A DNA stretch of 64,000 nt from Halieaceae bacterium (lineage in GTDB: Bacteria > Pseudomonadota > Gammaproteobacteria > Pseudomonadales > Halieaceae). The DNA is taken from assembly GCA_902547755.1 (NCBI GenBank), contig CACCPA010000001.1, forward strand, positions 1-64,000. The letters are read 5' to 3'. The position numbers and the translations under genes were made by a program. This document shows positions 27,124-36,900 of this stretch, piece after piece (the stretch's first letter is position 1; every line of letters starts with the position of its first letter). Under the pieces are notes generated by a model. The model worked only from the letters and a program-made list of their open reading frames with translations, had not been told where the DNA came from and did not search any database.

Positions 27124-28049
27124 CGCTTCGGGAAAACCTGTTGCAACAGTTCGTTGGGGTTCTCGTCGGTATCGACGGTAACCAGCGGTACTTGGTAGCG
27201 GCGGAGGTAGTCGATCACGTCTTGTTGGGAGCGTTCGAAATCTACCTGGTACCGCTGACGGATCGCCTGTTGCGAGGTATCCATTTTAATCTGGCGACTC
27301 CCATCCGAAATCGCGTAGCGTCCAGCCGGTGGCAGGGTTGCATCGAGTGGGTCCGTTACCTTGAAGCATACGACCTGGCGGTGCCCCACAATATCGCGCA
27401 ATGTCTTTTCAACATTTGGCTCGGACAGGAAATCGCTGAAATCACTGATTAGCATCAGTCTGGCGCCGGGTCGCGATAGATTTTTTAACTGATTCAGAGC
27501 GGTAGACCACGAGATGGCGGGATTCTGGCGGTTAGCCGCAGCATCGGGGGAGGGCGCAGACTCCATTTGGCGGAGCAGTCGCAGGACCGAACGCTTTGAG
27601 CGCTGCGGTTTAATTTCGAAAATGCCGGCATCGGTCATGGCAATGCCACCGACGCGCTCACCCGCCTCCAAGCCGGCCCAGGCCAGCACGGACGCTACGT
27701 GTGAGGCGAGAACGGATTTAAAACAGTTCTTTGAGCCAAACCACATGGGAGACCTAAGATCGACCATCAATACGATGGGTTGCTCACGATCCTCCTGAAA
27801 CAGTTTGGTGTGAGGGTCGCCAGAGCGAGCAGTCACCCGCCAATCGATGGTTCGAATATCGTCGCCAGGTGCATATAGCCGCACTTCCTCAAAGTCGACG
27901 CCTCTGCCTCGCTGACGAATGCGTCGCCGGCCCGCAAGGAGCGCCAGTGCCTTTGACTGAGCGTTAATGTTAATCATTCGGGCCACATGACGCCCCTCGA
28001 TTAACCGCTCAGCCAATACTTGGTGGCCTTTTGGCAGGAAGTCTGTCAT
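27120..28049 (-). CDS. DUF58 domain protein
   Basis: This 309-residue cytosolic protein contains the DUF58 signature VRLYAPGDDIRTIDWRVTAR (about 57-76), followed by a degenerate VWA-like domain (LMVDLRSPMWFG). It is always encoded next to MoxR ATPases and is thought to be a partner or substrate of the chaperone. It lies 9 bp after moxR and overlaps the DUF4381 gene by 4 bp. Confidence 0.9.
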   Translation of the reverse strand: MTDFLPKGHQVLAERLIEGRHVARMININAQSKALALLAGRRRIRQRGRGVDFEEVRLYAPGDDIRTIDWRVTARSGDPHTKLFQEDREQPIVLMVDLRSPMWFGSKNCFKSVLASHVASVLAWAGLEAGERVGGIAMTDAGIFEIKPQRSKRSVLRLLRQMESAPSPDAAANRQNPAISWSTALNQLKNLSRPGARLMLISDFSDFLSEPNVEKTLRDIVGHRQVVCFKVTDPLDATLPPAGRYAISDGSRQIKMDTSQQAIRQRYQVDFERSQQDVIDYLRRYQVPLVTVDTDENPNELLQQVFPKR

Positions 28050-28058
28050 GCGGCAGTC

Positions 28059-29015
28059 TTAAGCCACAGGAACGAGGTCTAACAACTTATCAATAACGTC
28101 ATCAGCCGTAACGCCGGCTATTTCGCCGTCATAACTGACAACCAGTCGATGCCGTAACACGTCGTAGGCCATGGCTTTCACATCGTCAGGGCTGACAAAG
28201 TCTTTGCCGAGCAACCACGCATGCGCTCTAGCGCAGCGATCAAGACCGATGGTGGCCCGCGGTGATGCACCGTACTCAATCCAGCTAGCGAGTTCCTCGC
28301 TGTAAGCCACAGGCTGGCGTGTCGCCATAATGAGTTGAACAATGTACTCCTCAACTGCATCGGACATGTGAAGCTTCAGCACTTCTTCACGTGCCGAGAA
28401 AATGACAGCCTCTGACACTTCGGGTTGGTCCATTTGCTCGCCTGAGGAGGCCTCGCGTCTGGCTAGTTTGAGAATGTCGCGCTCAGCCGCCGAGTTGGGG
28501 TAATCCACTTTGACATGCATTAGAAAACGATCGAGCTGCGCCTCGGGTAGGGGATAAGTACCTTCTTGCTCAATGGGGTTTTGCGTGGCCATCACCAGGA
28601 ACAGTGCCGGGAGTGGATAGGTTGTCCCGCCAACACTGACCTGACGCTCCGCCATGGCTTCAAGGAGTGCCGACTGAACTTTCGCAGGCGCACGGTTGAT
28701 TTCATCGGCCAGAATCAGGTTGTGAAAGATAGGACCTGCCTGAAATTCGAACGTGCCTAACTGAGGTCGGAAAACATCGGTACCGGTGATATCGCCGGGT
28801 AGCAGATCAGGGGTGAACTGTACTCTGTGAAAATCACCCTCAACGCCCTCGGCCATCATTTTAATGGCGCGGGTTTTAGCGAGACCCGGGGCACCCTCAA
28901 CCAAGAGATGACCATCGGCAAGAATGGCAATGAGGAGTTTTATAACGAGATCAGCCTGGCCAATAATTTGCTGACTCAGCCAGGTTTCAAGACCGGCGAT
29001 TGCAGTGTGGTTCAT
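28059..29015 (-). CDS. moxR: MoxR-family AAA+ ATPase
   Basis: This 318-residue protein has Walker A GAPGLAKT at 41-48, Walker B ILADEINRAP, sensor 1 ATQNPIEQEGTYPLPEAQLDRF and the C-terminal lid domain. MoxR ATPases act as chaperones for VWA-domain proteins, which fits the VWA genes downstream. It is the first gene of the six-gene operon, and the roughly 255 bp upstream likely hold the promoter. Confidence 0.93.
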   Translation of the reverse strand: MNHTAIAGLETWLSQQIIGQADLVIKLLIAILADGHLLVEGAPGLAKTRAIKMMAEGVEGDFHRVQFTPDLLPGDITGTDVFRPQLGTFEFQAGPIFHNLILADEINRAPAKVQSALLEAMAERQVSVGGTTYPLPALFLVMATQNPIEQEGTYPLPEAQLDRFLMHVKVDYPNSAAERDILKLARREASSGEQMDQPEVSEAVIFSAREEVLKLHMSDAVEEYIVQLIMATRQPVAYSEELASWIEYGASPRATIGLDRCARAHAWLLGKDFVSPDDVKAMAYDVLRHRLVVSYDGEIAGVTADDVIDKLLDLVPVA

Positions 29016-29270
29016 GAATCAATTACCTACAGCGATGTCACCCAATGACATGGGGTTTTGTTGAGACAAACTCAAGCGTTCTAAGTTTCAATCAACAGCG
29101 AATTTCAAAGATTATCGGTTAAATTCGTTGTTCACGTCGACAAAGATCAGTTTGAGTTTTTTTTAGCGTCTGCGATGGTCCTTGCAAACGCCTCGCGGCG
29201 CAACATCACGTTAGCTATTCGCCGCCGAACTATGAGGTTGAGTAGGCACCAACTTTTCGTGCCGCGATGC
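29016..29270. other. Intergenic region upstream of moxR
   Basis: No gene is seen. It separates olsF and moxR on the same strand. Next to the olsF stop the minus strand can pair TAGGCA with TGCCTA (about 29242-29272), a possible but U-poor terminator. The moxR-bat promoter should lie in the AT-rich part around 29040-29165. Confidence 0.4.
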
Positions 29271-31007
29271 CTAGTTAATAGGCCGGTGCTGCCACTCTTC
29301 GCCCAGGTAGCGTCTCTTTTTCTTAGGGAGTAACTGGGTCAGATCAGCAATGACAAAGGCATCCACACAATCGCCAAATGCGGGATCCACATTAAAGGCA
29401 GAGAACGACACTCCGTCCATACTGGTGGCTTGCGAGTAATGCTTAAAGAGTAGGGGAATGCTTAGGTCCTGAGCCTTAAGCATTGCTTGCAGTGTCGTGA
29501 GATCGGTTTGAGAATCTTCGCCCGGCATTTCGTTCATCAGCTGCTTTTTCAATGACTCGGAAACATCAAAAGGCGTCCTGGGAGTTACCTCAACAGACAG
29601 TCGATTCACATGGGTTTGGTAAAAATGTGCAATGCGCGCAATGGCCTCGTTTCCGTAGCGAGATGAGATAGAGGCAGAACCAAAGAGATACCGAATGTGC
29701 GGGTGTGCCCGCACATAAGCTCCAATACCGCACCAGAGGTAGTCCAGTGCATACCGGTTTTGATATTGGGGCTGAACGAAGCTTCGACCCAACTCAAGCC
29801 CATGCTGAAAGTATGAACACATCGTTGGAGCAAAATGAAACAGCGAATGCGTGTACAAGCCCTTCAAACCCGCTCGCTCCATGAGCTTTCGTGCATCTCC
29901 GAGTCGATACGCGCCGACAATTTCTCGGTCCTCGTAGCTCCAGATGAATAGGTGATGATAGTGCGCATCGAATTCATCGGTGTCACGCTCGTATCCCGAC
30001 CCCTCGCCGATCGGACGGAAAGTGGCTTCTCGCAGACGCCCAATCTCCCGGACGATCGCGGGCGACTGCGTTTTTGTAGTCAGAAACAGTGCCTTGCCGT
30101 CCAGGGTCGTTCCAAGCGACTGACACCGCTTCAGATCTTCTTCTAGGCTTTCGCGTGATTCCGGATCAGCAATGGGGTGAGGATGTGACGAGGGCAGGTC
30201 GCAGGCTTCGGGTAAGGAATAAACCTGTGTTTTTATGTCGTCTGCAATGAGCTCAGTCGGTTCTTCACTCTCGGTCAAGACGGGGTATGAAATGGGGCTT
30301 CCCACATTTGCAGAAATACGAGCATTACGGTGCTTGAACATTTCGCGAACGAGCCACGCCGTCGAGAGGGGTTTTACTAGGAGACTCAAGCCATAAAAAA
30401 AGCGAGAGTTCTTGCCTTGAATCAAGACCGGCACGATGGTTGCCCGGTAGCGGAGGGCGAGACGTACAAAGCTACTGTTCCATTGCCCATCTTGAATACC
30501 CGAAAGACGCCATCGGGAGACTTCACCCGCGGGGAACATAATGATGGCGCCGCCGCTCGCAAGGTGTGACTGAATGGCGCGAAGTTGCTGTCGAGACGTC
30601 TTGTTGTTCATGTTGTCGACGGGCAGGGCAAAGGGTTGAAGCCGTTCTATGTGCATCAGCAGTTCATTAACCACAATTTTGGCATCAGGTCGGATTGAAA
30701 GAACGGCATCTAGCAAGCCGATGCCATCGAGTGATCCCAGGGGGTGATTGGCAACAATGATGACTTGACCCTGCACTGGAATGCGTGACAGCTCGGCCTG
30801 ATGAATCTCAAGTTTAAAATTAAAAAACCTCAGCACGGCCGCCGGAAAAGGCTGCCCCTCTGACTCGGGATGCGTCCGCTCGAACTGCTCAAAGATTTTT
30901 TGACCCAATACGAACCCTAAAAGCGACCCTAGCAGGCTCGCAGACATTGGCCATTTCGAGGTAAATGCGGGTTGGTAATGTTTCAAGATGTGTTGGAAGT
31001 CCAACAT
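29271..31007 (-). CDS. olsF: Bifunctional ornithine-lipid acyltransferase OlsF-like
   Basis: This 578-residue protein fuses two acyltransferase modules. The N-terminal half is PlsC-like, with NHPLGSLD (His 88, Asp 94) and a downstream FPAGEVSR block. The C-terminal half (about 290-520) is an OlsB/hemolysin-type GNAT domain (REATFRPIGEGSGYERDTDEFDAHYHHL...GAYRLG). This is the order in OlsF, where the C-terminal part makes lyso-ornithine lipid from ornithine and acyl-ACP and the N-terminal part adds the second acyl chain. The product would be a phosphate-free membrane lipid. A Pit phosphate transporter gene lies directly upstream, which fits a phosphate-linked context. Confidence 0.82.
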   Translation of the reverse strand: MLDFQHILKHYQPAFTSKWPMSASLLGSLLGFVLGQKIFEQFERTHPESEGQPFPAAVLRFFNFKLEIHQAELSRIPVQGQVIIVANHPLGSLDGIGLLDAVLSIRPDAKIVVNELLMHIERLQPFALPVDNMNNKTSRQQLRAIQSHLASGGAIIMFPAGEVSRWRLSGIQDGQWNSSFVRLALRYRATIVPVLIQGKNSRFFYGLSLLVKPLSTAWLVREMFKHRNARISANVGSPISYPVLTESEEPTELIADDIKTQVYSLPEACDLPSSHPHPIADPESRESLEEDLKRCQSLGTTLDGKALFLTTKTQSPAIVREIGRLREATFRPIGEGSGYERDTDEFDAHYHHLFIWSYEDREIVGAYRLGDARKLMERAGLKGLYTHSLFHFAPTMCSYFQHGLELGRSFVQPQYQNRYALDYLWCGIGAYVRAHPHIRYLFGSASISSRYGNEAIARIAHFYQTHVNRLSVEVTPRTPFDVSESLKKQLMNEMPGEDSQTDLTTLQAMLKAQDLSIPLLFKHYSQATSMDGVSFSAFNVDPAFGDCVDAFVIADLTQLLPKKKRRYLGEEWQHRPIN

Positions 31008-31067
31008 AAAAACCTACCCGAAGCGCTCGCTTAATAGGCACCCTTCATACTGGATGCCCTCCATGAA

Positions 31068-32345
31068 TCAAGCGCCGAACATAAATGATAAGAGGTAGAA
31101 GAAGACAATCGCCAAGCCAGCGCCCGCGGGCAACGTGACCAACCAGGAGGCAAAAATCTTCCCTATTGTTGGAAGAGAGACGGCCTCAACCCCTCTCGCT
31201 AAACCGACACCCAGTACAGCGCCCACGAGCGTATGGGTAGTTGATATGGGTAAGCCAGTGGCAGAGGCCAGTACAACGGTAGACGCGGCGGCAAGCTCTG
31301 CGGCGAATCCTCGGCTCGGTGTCAGTTCGGTAATCTTTTGCCCAATGGTCTGAATGACACGCCAACCATAGGTGGCCAGTCCGATAACAATGCCAACAGC
31401 ACCAATACCCAGTACCCACCACGGCATAATCGCTTCCGCGCCGATCACACCACCTGATTGAACCGTACTCACTACTGCCGCAACCGGACCTACAGCGTTG
31501 GCTACGTCATTGGAGCCGTGGGCGAAGGCCATACCACAGGCTGTGAAGATCATGAGAATGCCGAACACGCGTTCAATATTTGCGTCGCTGTTAAGATCAC
31601 CCGAAGGCGTAATTTTGCCCAGAATCAGGGCGCCGAGTGCTGCGACGATGAGGCCGATGACCGCTGAGATCACCATTGCGTCAGCAAATGCAGAGCCCAT
31701 ACCCAACGTGAGATCAAGGCCAATATGTTTCAGGCCCTTGAGGAGGGTCACCATGCTGATCATAAACCCCACCATCCACATGTAGACGGGGACATAGCGA
31801 CGCGCACGCTCAAAGGTATTATCGTGGTCAAAGATTAACTTTTTGACTGAGATAAACAGGAGGAAAGCCAGTGTGCCTGCCAGCACAGGGGAGACCACCC
31901 AGCTGCCGGCAATCTCACCAACCTTGCCCCAGTCGACGGCGTCGACCGAGATGCCGACGGCCGCGAAGCCGACGATACCACCGACAATTGAATGCGTTGT
32001 TGACACAGGCCAGCCCCCAATGCTGGCGATCAGCAGCCAGGTCGCTGCCGCTAGTAGGGCTGAAAGCATGCCGAATACCAGCAGTTCGGGAGAGTCCGAA
32101 AGCATTGCAGGGTCAATGATGCCCTTGCGTATAGTGGCCGTGACTTCACCTCCAGCCAGATAAGCACCCGCGAACTCAAAGATGGCGGCGATAATGATTG
32201 CCTGTTTTAGCGTGAGCGCTCTGGAGCCAACCGAAGTCCCCATCGCATTGGCCACGTCGTTTGCACCGATACCCCAGGCCATAAACAGACCGAAGACGCA
32301 GGCAAGCGCTAAAAATAAAAAGCCGTTTGACGCGATAATTTCCAT
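31068..32345 (-). CDS. pit: Inorganic phosphate transporter, Pit family
   Basis: This 425-residue membrane protein has the two internally repeated Pit motifs, GANDVANAMGTSVGS near residue 26 and GSNDVANAVGPVA in the second half, with about 10-11 hydrophobic segments. It imports metal-phosphate complexes by ion symport. ATG 32345 is chosen over 32423 because AGGAG precedes it and the first membrane helix begins there. The usual DUF47 regulator gene is missing; instead a 35-codon ORF lies 62 bp upstream on the same strand. Confidence 0.93.
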   Translation of the reverse strand: MEIIASNGFLFLALACVFGLFMAWGIGANDVANAMGTSVGSRALTLKQAIIIAAIFEFAGAYLAGGEVTATIRKGIIDPAMLSDSPELLVFGMLSALLAAATWLLIASIGGWPVSTTHSIVGGIVGFAAVGISVDAVDWGKVGEIAGSWVVSPVLAGTLAFLLFISVKKLIFDHDNTFERARRYVPVYMWMVGFMISMVTLLKGLKHIGLDLTLGMGSAFADAMVISAVIGLIVAALGALILGKITPSGDLNSDANIERVFGILMIFTACGMAFAHGSNDVANAVGPVAAVVSTVQSGGVIGAEAIMPWWVLGIGAVGIVIGLATYGWRVIQTIGQKITELTPSRGFAAELAAASTVVLASATGLPISTTHTLVGAVLGVGLARGVEAVSLPTIGKIFASWLVTLPAGAGLAIVFFYLLSFMFGA

Positions 32346-32407
32346 TCGAGACGCTCCTGCGGGCGACAGAATATTTCTAGTTAATGTCGGATTTTTGACC
32401 GAAAGGT

Positions 32408-32515
32408 TTAAGCTGTGTGACAAACCAGATGAGCAAGCATCGCGTCAATAACAGAGACGGGTGTGTTGCCTACCACAGTACTTACGACGTTAGTCTTTGG
32501 TGGTTGCCCAGTCAT
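32408..32515 (-). CDS. Possible 35-residue leader or small protein upstream of pit
   Basis: The ATG at 32513-32515 has GTAGGAG at ideal spacing, one of the best ribosome-binding sites in the window. The frame runs 35 codons (MTGQPPKTNVVSTVVGNTPV..., ending LVCHTA) to TAA at 32408-32410. It lies on the same strand as pit, 62 bp before its start codon. No family is recognised. It could be a translated leader affecting pit or an independent small protein. Confidence 0.45.
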   Translation of the reverse strand: MTGQPPKTNVVSTVVGNTPVSVIDAMLAHLVCHTA

Positions 32516-32675
32516 GTCAACTCCTACGATCGATAAAAGGTCCACGCGTCATTTCCAGGGTTATTCGCCTGCGACTGCGAACCGTGGTGACATTCATTAA
32601 TCGCCGCATTCGGTGTGACGAGGTGTAAGCGCGGTTTAGCTTTGCGGCGTATTGGTCGATCGTGAGTTCAAGTCT

Positions 32676-33491
32676 TTATCGGGAAAACTCATCGGTTGCG
32701 TCGACGAAAATCATGTCTTTCACTGAAGTCGGGTGGGACATTCCTTTGTATAAGCGGATTTCACCATCGTTGAGTTCGATCAGGGCAGAGCAATTCTCGA
32801 CCCAGTCACCATCATTCAAATAGCGAACGCCATCGACTTCACGGATGGTGGGGTAGTGAAGGTGTCCGCAGATGATGCCGTCAAAACCTTTGTCCTTGGC
32901 CATTGCAATGGCCGCGCGTTGGTAGGCATCTATCGCTTCTTCTGCTTTAGCAGAGTTTCGCTTGATCCACTTTGCCAGAGACCAGTAGGGCAATCCCAAA
33001 CGCTCGCGGAACTGATCCGTTTTAGTGTTGCTCCACATCATCACTTCATAGGCGATGTCCCCGACAATGCGGTTTACTCTGGAGAAGCGGACTGCGTAGT
33101 CCAACTCATCGCCATGCGTTACTAGCATTCTTTTTCCGTCGACGGTCTCGTGCACGCAGGTACGGTGCACCGCGATTTTTCCAAGGTTGTTTTTAACCAT
33201 GCTGCGAAAGGCGAAATCATGATTGCCAGGGATATAGATAACACTCGAGCGTTTTCTGCGCGCCAGCTTCATGAAGCGGCTGATGACCCTATTGTGAGCT
33301 GTTGGCCAGTGCACCTTTCGCTTCATAGCCAACAGGTCGACAATATCGCCTACGAGGTACAGCTGCTCAAATTCGATTCGATCAAGAAATTCCAGTAATT
33401 GTTTTGCCTTGCAGTACTTACTGCCGAGGTGTACGTCCGAGATCCAAATGGTGCGGCATTTCAAAACGTCATTAGGCTTGACCTCTAACAT
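32676..33491 (-). CDS. LpxH-like metallophosphoesterase
   Basis: This 271-residue protein has the calcineurin-type metal motifs in order: D19-x-H21 (ISDVHLGS), GD at about 48-49 (LVGDIVDL), GNHD at 89-92, HGDE in VTHGDELD, and GHLH in CGHLHYP. It matches the broad family annotated as UDP-2,3-diacylglucosamine diphosphatase, which acts in lipid A synthesis on the cytosolic side of the membrane. These longer relatives may have another phosphoester substrate. AGGAG precedes the ATG. Confidence 0.8.
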   Translation of the reverse strand: MLEVKPNDVLKCRTIWISDVHLGSKYCKAKQLLEFLDRIEFEQLYLVGDIVDLLAMKRKVHWPTAHNRVISRFMKLARRKRSSVIYIPGNHDFAFRSMVKNNLGKIAVHRTCVHETVDGKRMLVTHGDELDYAVRFSRVNRIVGDIAYEVMMWSNTKTDQFRERLGLPYWSLAKWIKRNSAKAEEAIDAYQRAAIAMAKDKGFDGIICGHLHYPTIREVDGVRYLNDGDWVENCSALIELNDGEIRLYKGMSHPTSVKDMIFVDATDEFSR

Positions 33492-33603
33492 GTATCAATC
33501 TCCTGCAGAGGGCGCTCTTTACTCACTCTTCACCCTGGAAACTCAAAATCGTTCGTCGCTTAAGAACAGCACTGACACCTCGATCAAGCATTAAAGGAGG
33601 TAA

Positions 33604-33672
33604 GTGTTAAAGAATTATGTAGCTGGGACAGGGATAGGTGCTGCTGGTTTGGATTTATTCGCATGCGACTAA
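33604..33672 (+). CDS. Possible 22-codon peptide behind a strong Shine-Dalgarno
   Basis: AAAGGAGG (33593-33600) is followed 3 bases later by GTG and an open frame of 22 codons encoding MLKNYVAGTGIGAAGLDLFA(CD). The spacing is short for the full motif. No ORF of normal length uses this site. It lies in the 430 bp gap between the LpxH-like gene and the TonB receptor gene, on the receptor strand. Evidence is limited to the ribosome-binding site. Confidence 0.25.
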   Translation: MLKNYVAGTGIGAAGLDLFACD

Positions 33673-33920
33673 GTAGTGCGTCGGAGTTCTTTTCACCACT
33701 AAATCTGGTGGACTAAACGTTTTTTTATTTTTTTTAAAATTTTGCTTTTTAGCGCGGCTAATGAAAACAATGACTTATGGACGCTAGCTAACGTCAGTTT
33801 TTACCTGCCTGCCCAATGTCATCATTTTGTAATTTTTCGGCAAGCCGTCTGTAACCTTAGATTTTTAATGTGCCGGCATGACGAGCTCGTGTATCGCGGG
33901 TGTTTGGTTATGAGGCTGCA
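33673..33920. other. AT-rich region upstream of the TonB receptor
   Basis: No gene is supported. A small hairpin (CACCA/TGGTG, about 33691-33708) is followed by a long T-rich run at 33720-33750, then sequence leading to the receptor gene. It probably holds the receptor promoter, and the T-run could be a weak terminator for anything transcribed from 33604. Confidence 0.35.
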
Positions 33921-36900
33921 ATGAAACTAGTTCCGAGCGCGTTAGCAAGAATCGTTTTTTTCCTCTGTTTTTGTGCGGGCTCTGCCGCACAGGCCGACAA
34001 CGAGCTTGTCGTCTATGTATTCTCAAACGGTGCTCCAGTAGCAGGTGTTGATGTAACGGTCGATGGTGAGGTCATCGGGAGCACTCGATCGGATGGTTCG
34101 GTTACCGGTGATCTGTCTTCTGGCGGGCACGCAATCTCGGTGGAAAGTTTGTCGGGCGAAACAGGCGTTGTTCGTTTCGCTTCAAATTCAGGCCAGCTGG
34201 CGGACGTCATTTTCGATCTCGGGAGTGGAGATACCCTCGTCGAGGTGCATAGTGTCACAGAGGCTGCCGTCGATCGGCGCGACGCGAAGCAAGGCACGCT
34301 CGCAGTACGTGTCATCCGGGACGGGCAGCCGCAGGCGGGCATAATTGTAAACGTATCGGGAGAGGGCGTTGCGGCTACTGGTGCGGATGGCATTATTCAA
34401 AAGACGGTTCCACGAGGGTTGTACACTATCTCCGCGGAAGGCGTGGCACGAAGCGAAAGAGCAGTAGCGGGCACGACACGAGCTGTCACTCTGGTGCTTG
34501 AAAGCCAGCAGACCAGCATGGAGGCACCGTCGCTTCAACTGGAAGAGGTCTTTGTAACCGGCACATTCGACCCATCGGGTTTTGAGATTAGCGAGCGCGA
34601 CACGACGGGCGTTGTTGACACCATCGGTGTTGAGTTGCTGTCGCGATATTCCGATGCAGACGTTGCCTCGTCGGTAGTGCGTGTGCCCGGAATATCGGTG
34701 CAGGACAATAAGTACATATTCATTAGAGGTTTGGGTGGGCGGTATGTGGCGGCCACACTAAACAATTCAACGATGCCGTCGACGAATCCGTCGAAGCGCA
34801 CAGTCCCACTGGACTTATTCCCCTCGAGCTTTGTAAGTCAGCTAGACATCAAGAAAACATTTTTGCCGTTTATGCCGGGAGAGTCTACCGGTGGCAACCT
34901 GGTCATTAATACGAAGACATTTCCCGACGAACCCGTGCGAAATATTTCGTTCGGAACAGGCTTTGTCAATGGCATTACGTCGACTCAAGTCGCGACAGAT
35001 CCTTTGAGTGGTGAGTTCGACGCTATTGGTTGGGATGACGGCACCCGAGAGAGAGATGTGGGCGTATTCGCGATTTCCCGGGCTCTCGGTTTGGGGACGG
35101 TCACTGATTCAAACGGTAACAGCTACGAAATCAGTGGGCTGGTTGAGGGTGAGCTACGACGTGCTGGAGCGGTGCTCATAAAGGATGGTTTCGATATTGA
35201 TACGGCTAAAGCTCAGCCAAACGCTAGCCTTGGACTTGAGTATGGTGACTTGTTTTATGTTGGAGATGCCGAGCTTGGTTTTTATGCGGCTGCGAATTAT
35301 TCCAACGAGTGGAGTCAGCGCGAGAACGGGCGTCGTTACAGCTACACCCCAACCGGCGAGCGGCAGGATGATCTGCATTATGAGCAAGCATCGAACAACG
35401 TCATCGCGAGTGGGCTGCTCTCCCTTGGTCTGAATATCGGAGATAGCACATTTGAGTGGAATACTCTGTTGTCTAGGGACACGAGCTCGCAGGTAGAGCG
35501 ATCGGCTGGGCAGGGCGGTGATGAATTCGAAGCCTTATATCTCCAAACGATCCAGTGGACAGAACGTACCTTCGCGTCGACGCAGCTTGCCGGGTCTCAC
35601 TTCCTCAATGACGACGGCAGTATTTTCGGTGAGTGGCAGATTACGGCGAGTAGTGCGTACCGATACGCGCCCGACAGACGTGATTTTGTGATGGCGTCGT
35701 CTCGCGATGCCGTGAACGCGACCGACATCGATGCTTTCCGAAGCGAGTTTGACTTCGGTACGACGAACGACCAGCAAAGCGTCGAGTTGCGCAACTTCTT
35801 TATTGAGCCTGGCGCCATCATTCGCCGCTACGATGACCTTCTTGATACCAATTTAGATGTGTCCTTTGATGTGGCAGTGGATGCGCTAGATGACGGCTAC
35901 CATTTTTCCAACTTCCGCTTCGGGGCCTCAGGAATCGTTCGTGATCGGGACTCTGATAGCGAAAGTTATGGTTTTAATATTAATCAGGCCCGATCTGAGC
36001 TGCTATTCACAGATAATCTCCTCGTTTCCGACGTGATTTACGTCTGCGGTGATGGACCGGGCACACGGTCATGTCAGCCCTCGGTTGATGCTGATGGCAG
36101 CACGGTCCCTCCTTCGGGCGGCATCACTAACAGTCGCAACACCGGCTTTGTTTTTCAGGACAAAACGCTCGCGTCTGACAGTTACGAGGCGGAATTAACC
36201 TACAACAGTGCTTATTTCATGTATGACCATGCGTTTGGATCGACCTGGCAGGTCGTTGCCGGTGGCCGTTACGAAGAGTATGAGCAGATTACCGATACGT
36301 TCTCTCTCTCCGGGGCGCAGCTTCCTGTGCAGTCGATCATCGAGAAAGACAGTTTCCTGCCTAGTTTGAGCATAAATTGGTTTTTCTCGGACAATCAGCA
36401 GCTAAGGTTTGCTGCATCACAGACAGTTGCAAGACCGGATTTTAAAGAAGCGGCGAATGCGACGTTTTATGACAATGAGTTCAACTTCCGGGTCTTGGGT
36501 AACCCATTCCTTGAAGTGTCGACCATTACGAACGCCGACGTGCGTTGGGAGTGGTATGGAGATAACGATCAGGACAACCTTTCTGTGGCGCTTTTTTATA
36601 AGGACATGGAAAAGCCGATTGAGCGTGTCGTGCAGCTTGCGTCCGGTACCGCAGGCAACTCCCGAACCTTCCGGAACGCAGATAGTGGTGAGTTAGCCGG
36701 GATCGAGCTTGAGGGGAAGAAAGAGTTCGTACTCGATGAAGGTTTCTCAAAGACGTTATTTGTCAGCTTCAACGTGGCTGCTATTGAGTCGGAAGTAGCT
36801 CTGTCTTCAGGCAGGGTGCGGGAGCTTCAGGGACAACCAGAGTACACAGCAAACCTCATACTAGGGTATGACGACATCGTCTCTGGTCAGCAGCTGACAC

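Noticed and set aside
33742-33924. 60-residue ORF upstream of the TonB receptor
   Set aside because: It has no ribosome-binding site and overlaps the receptor start; the composition does not look coding.
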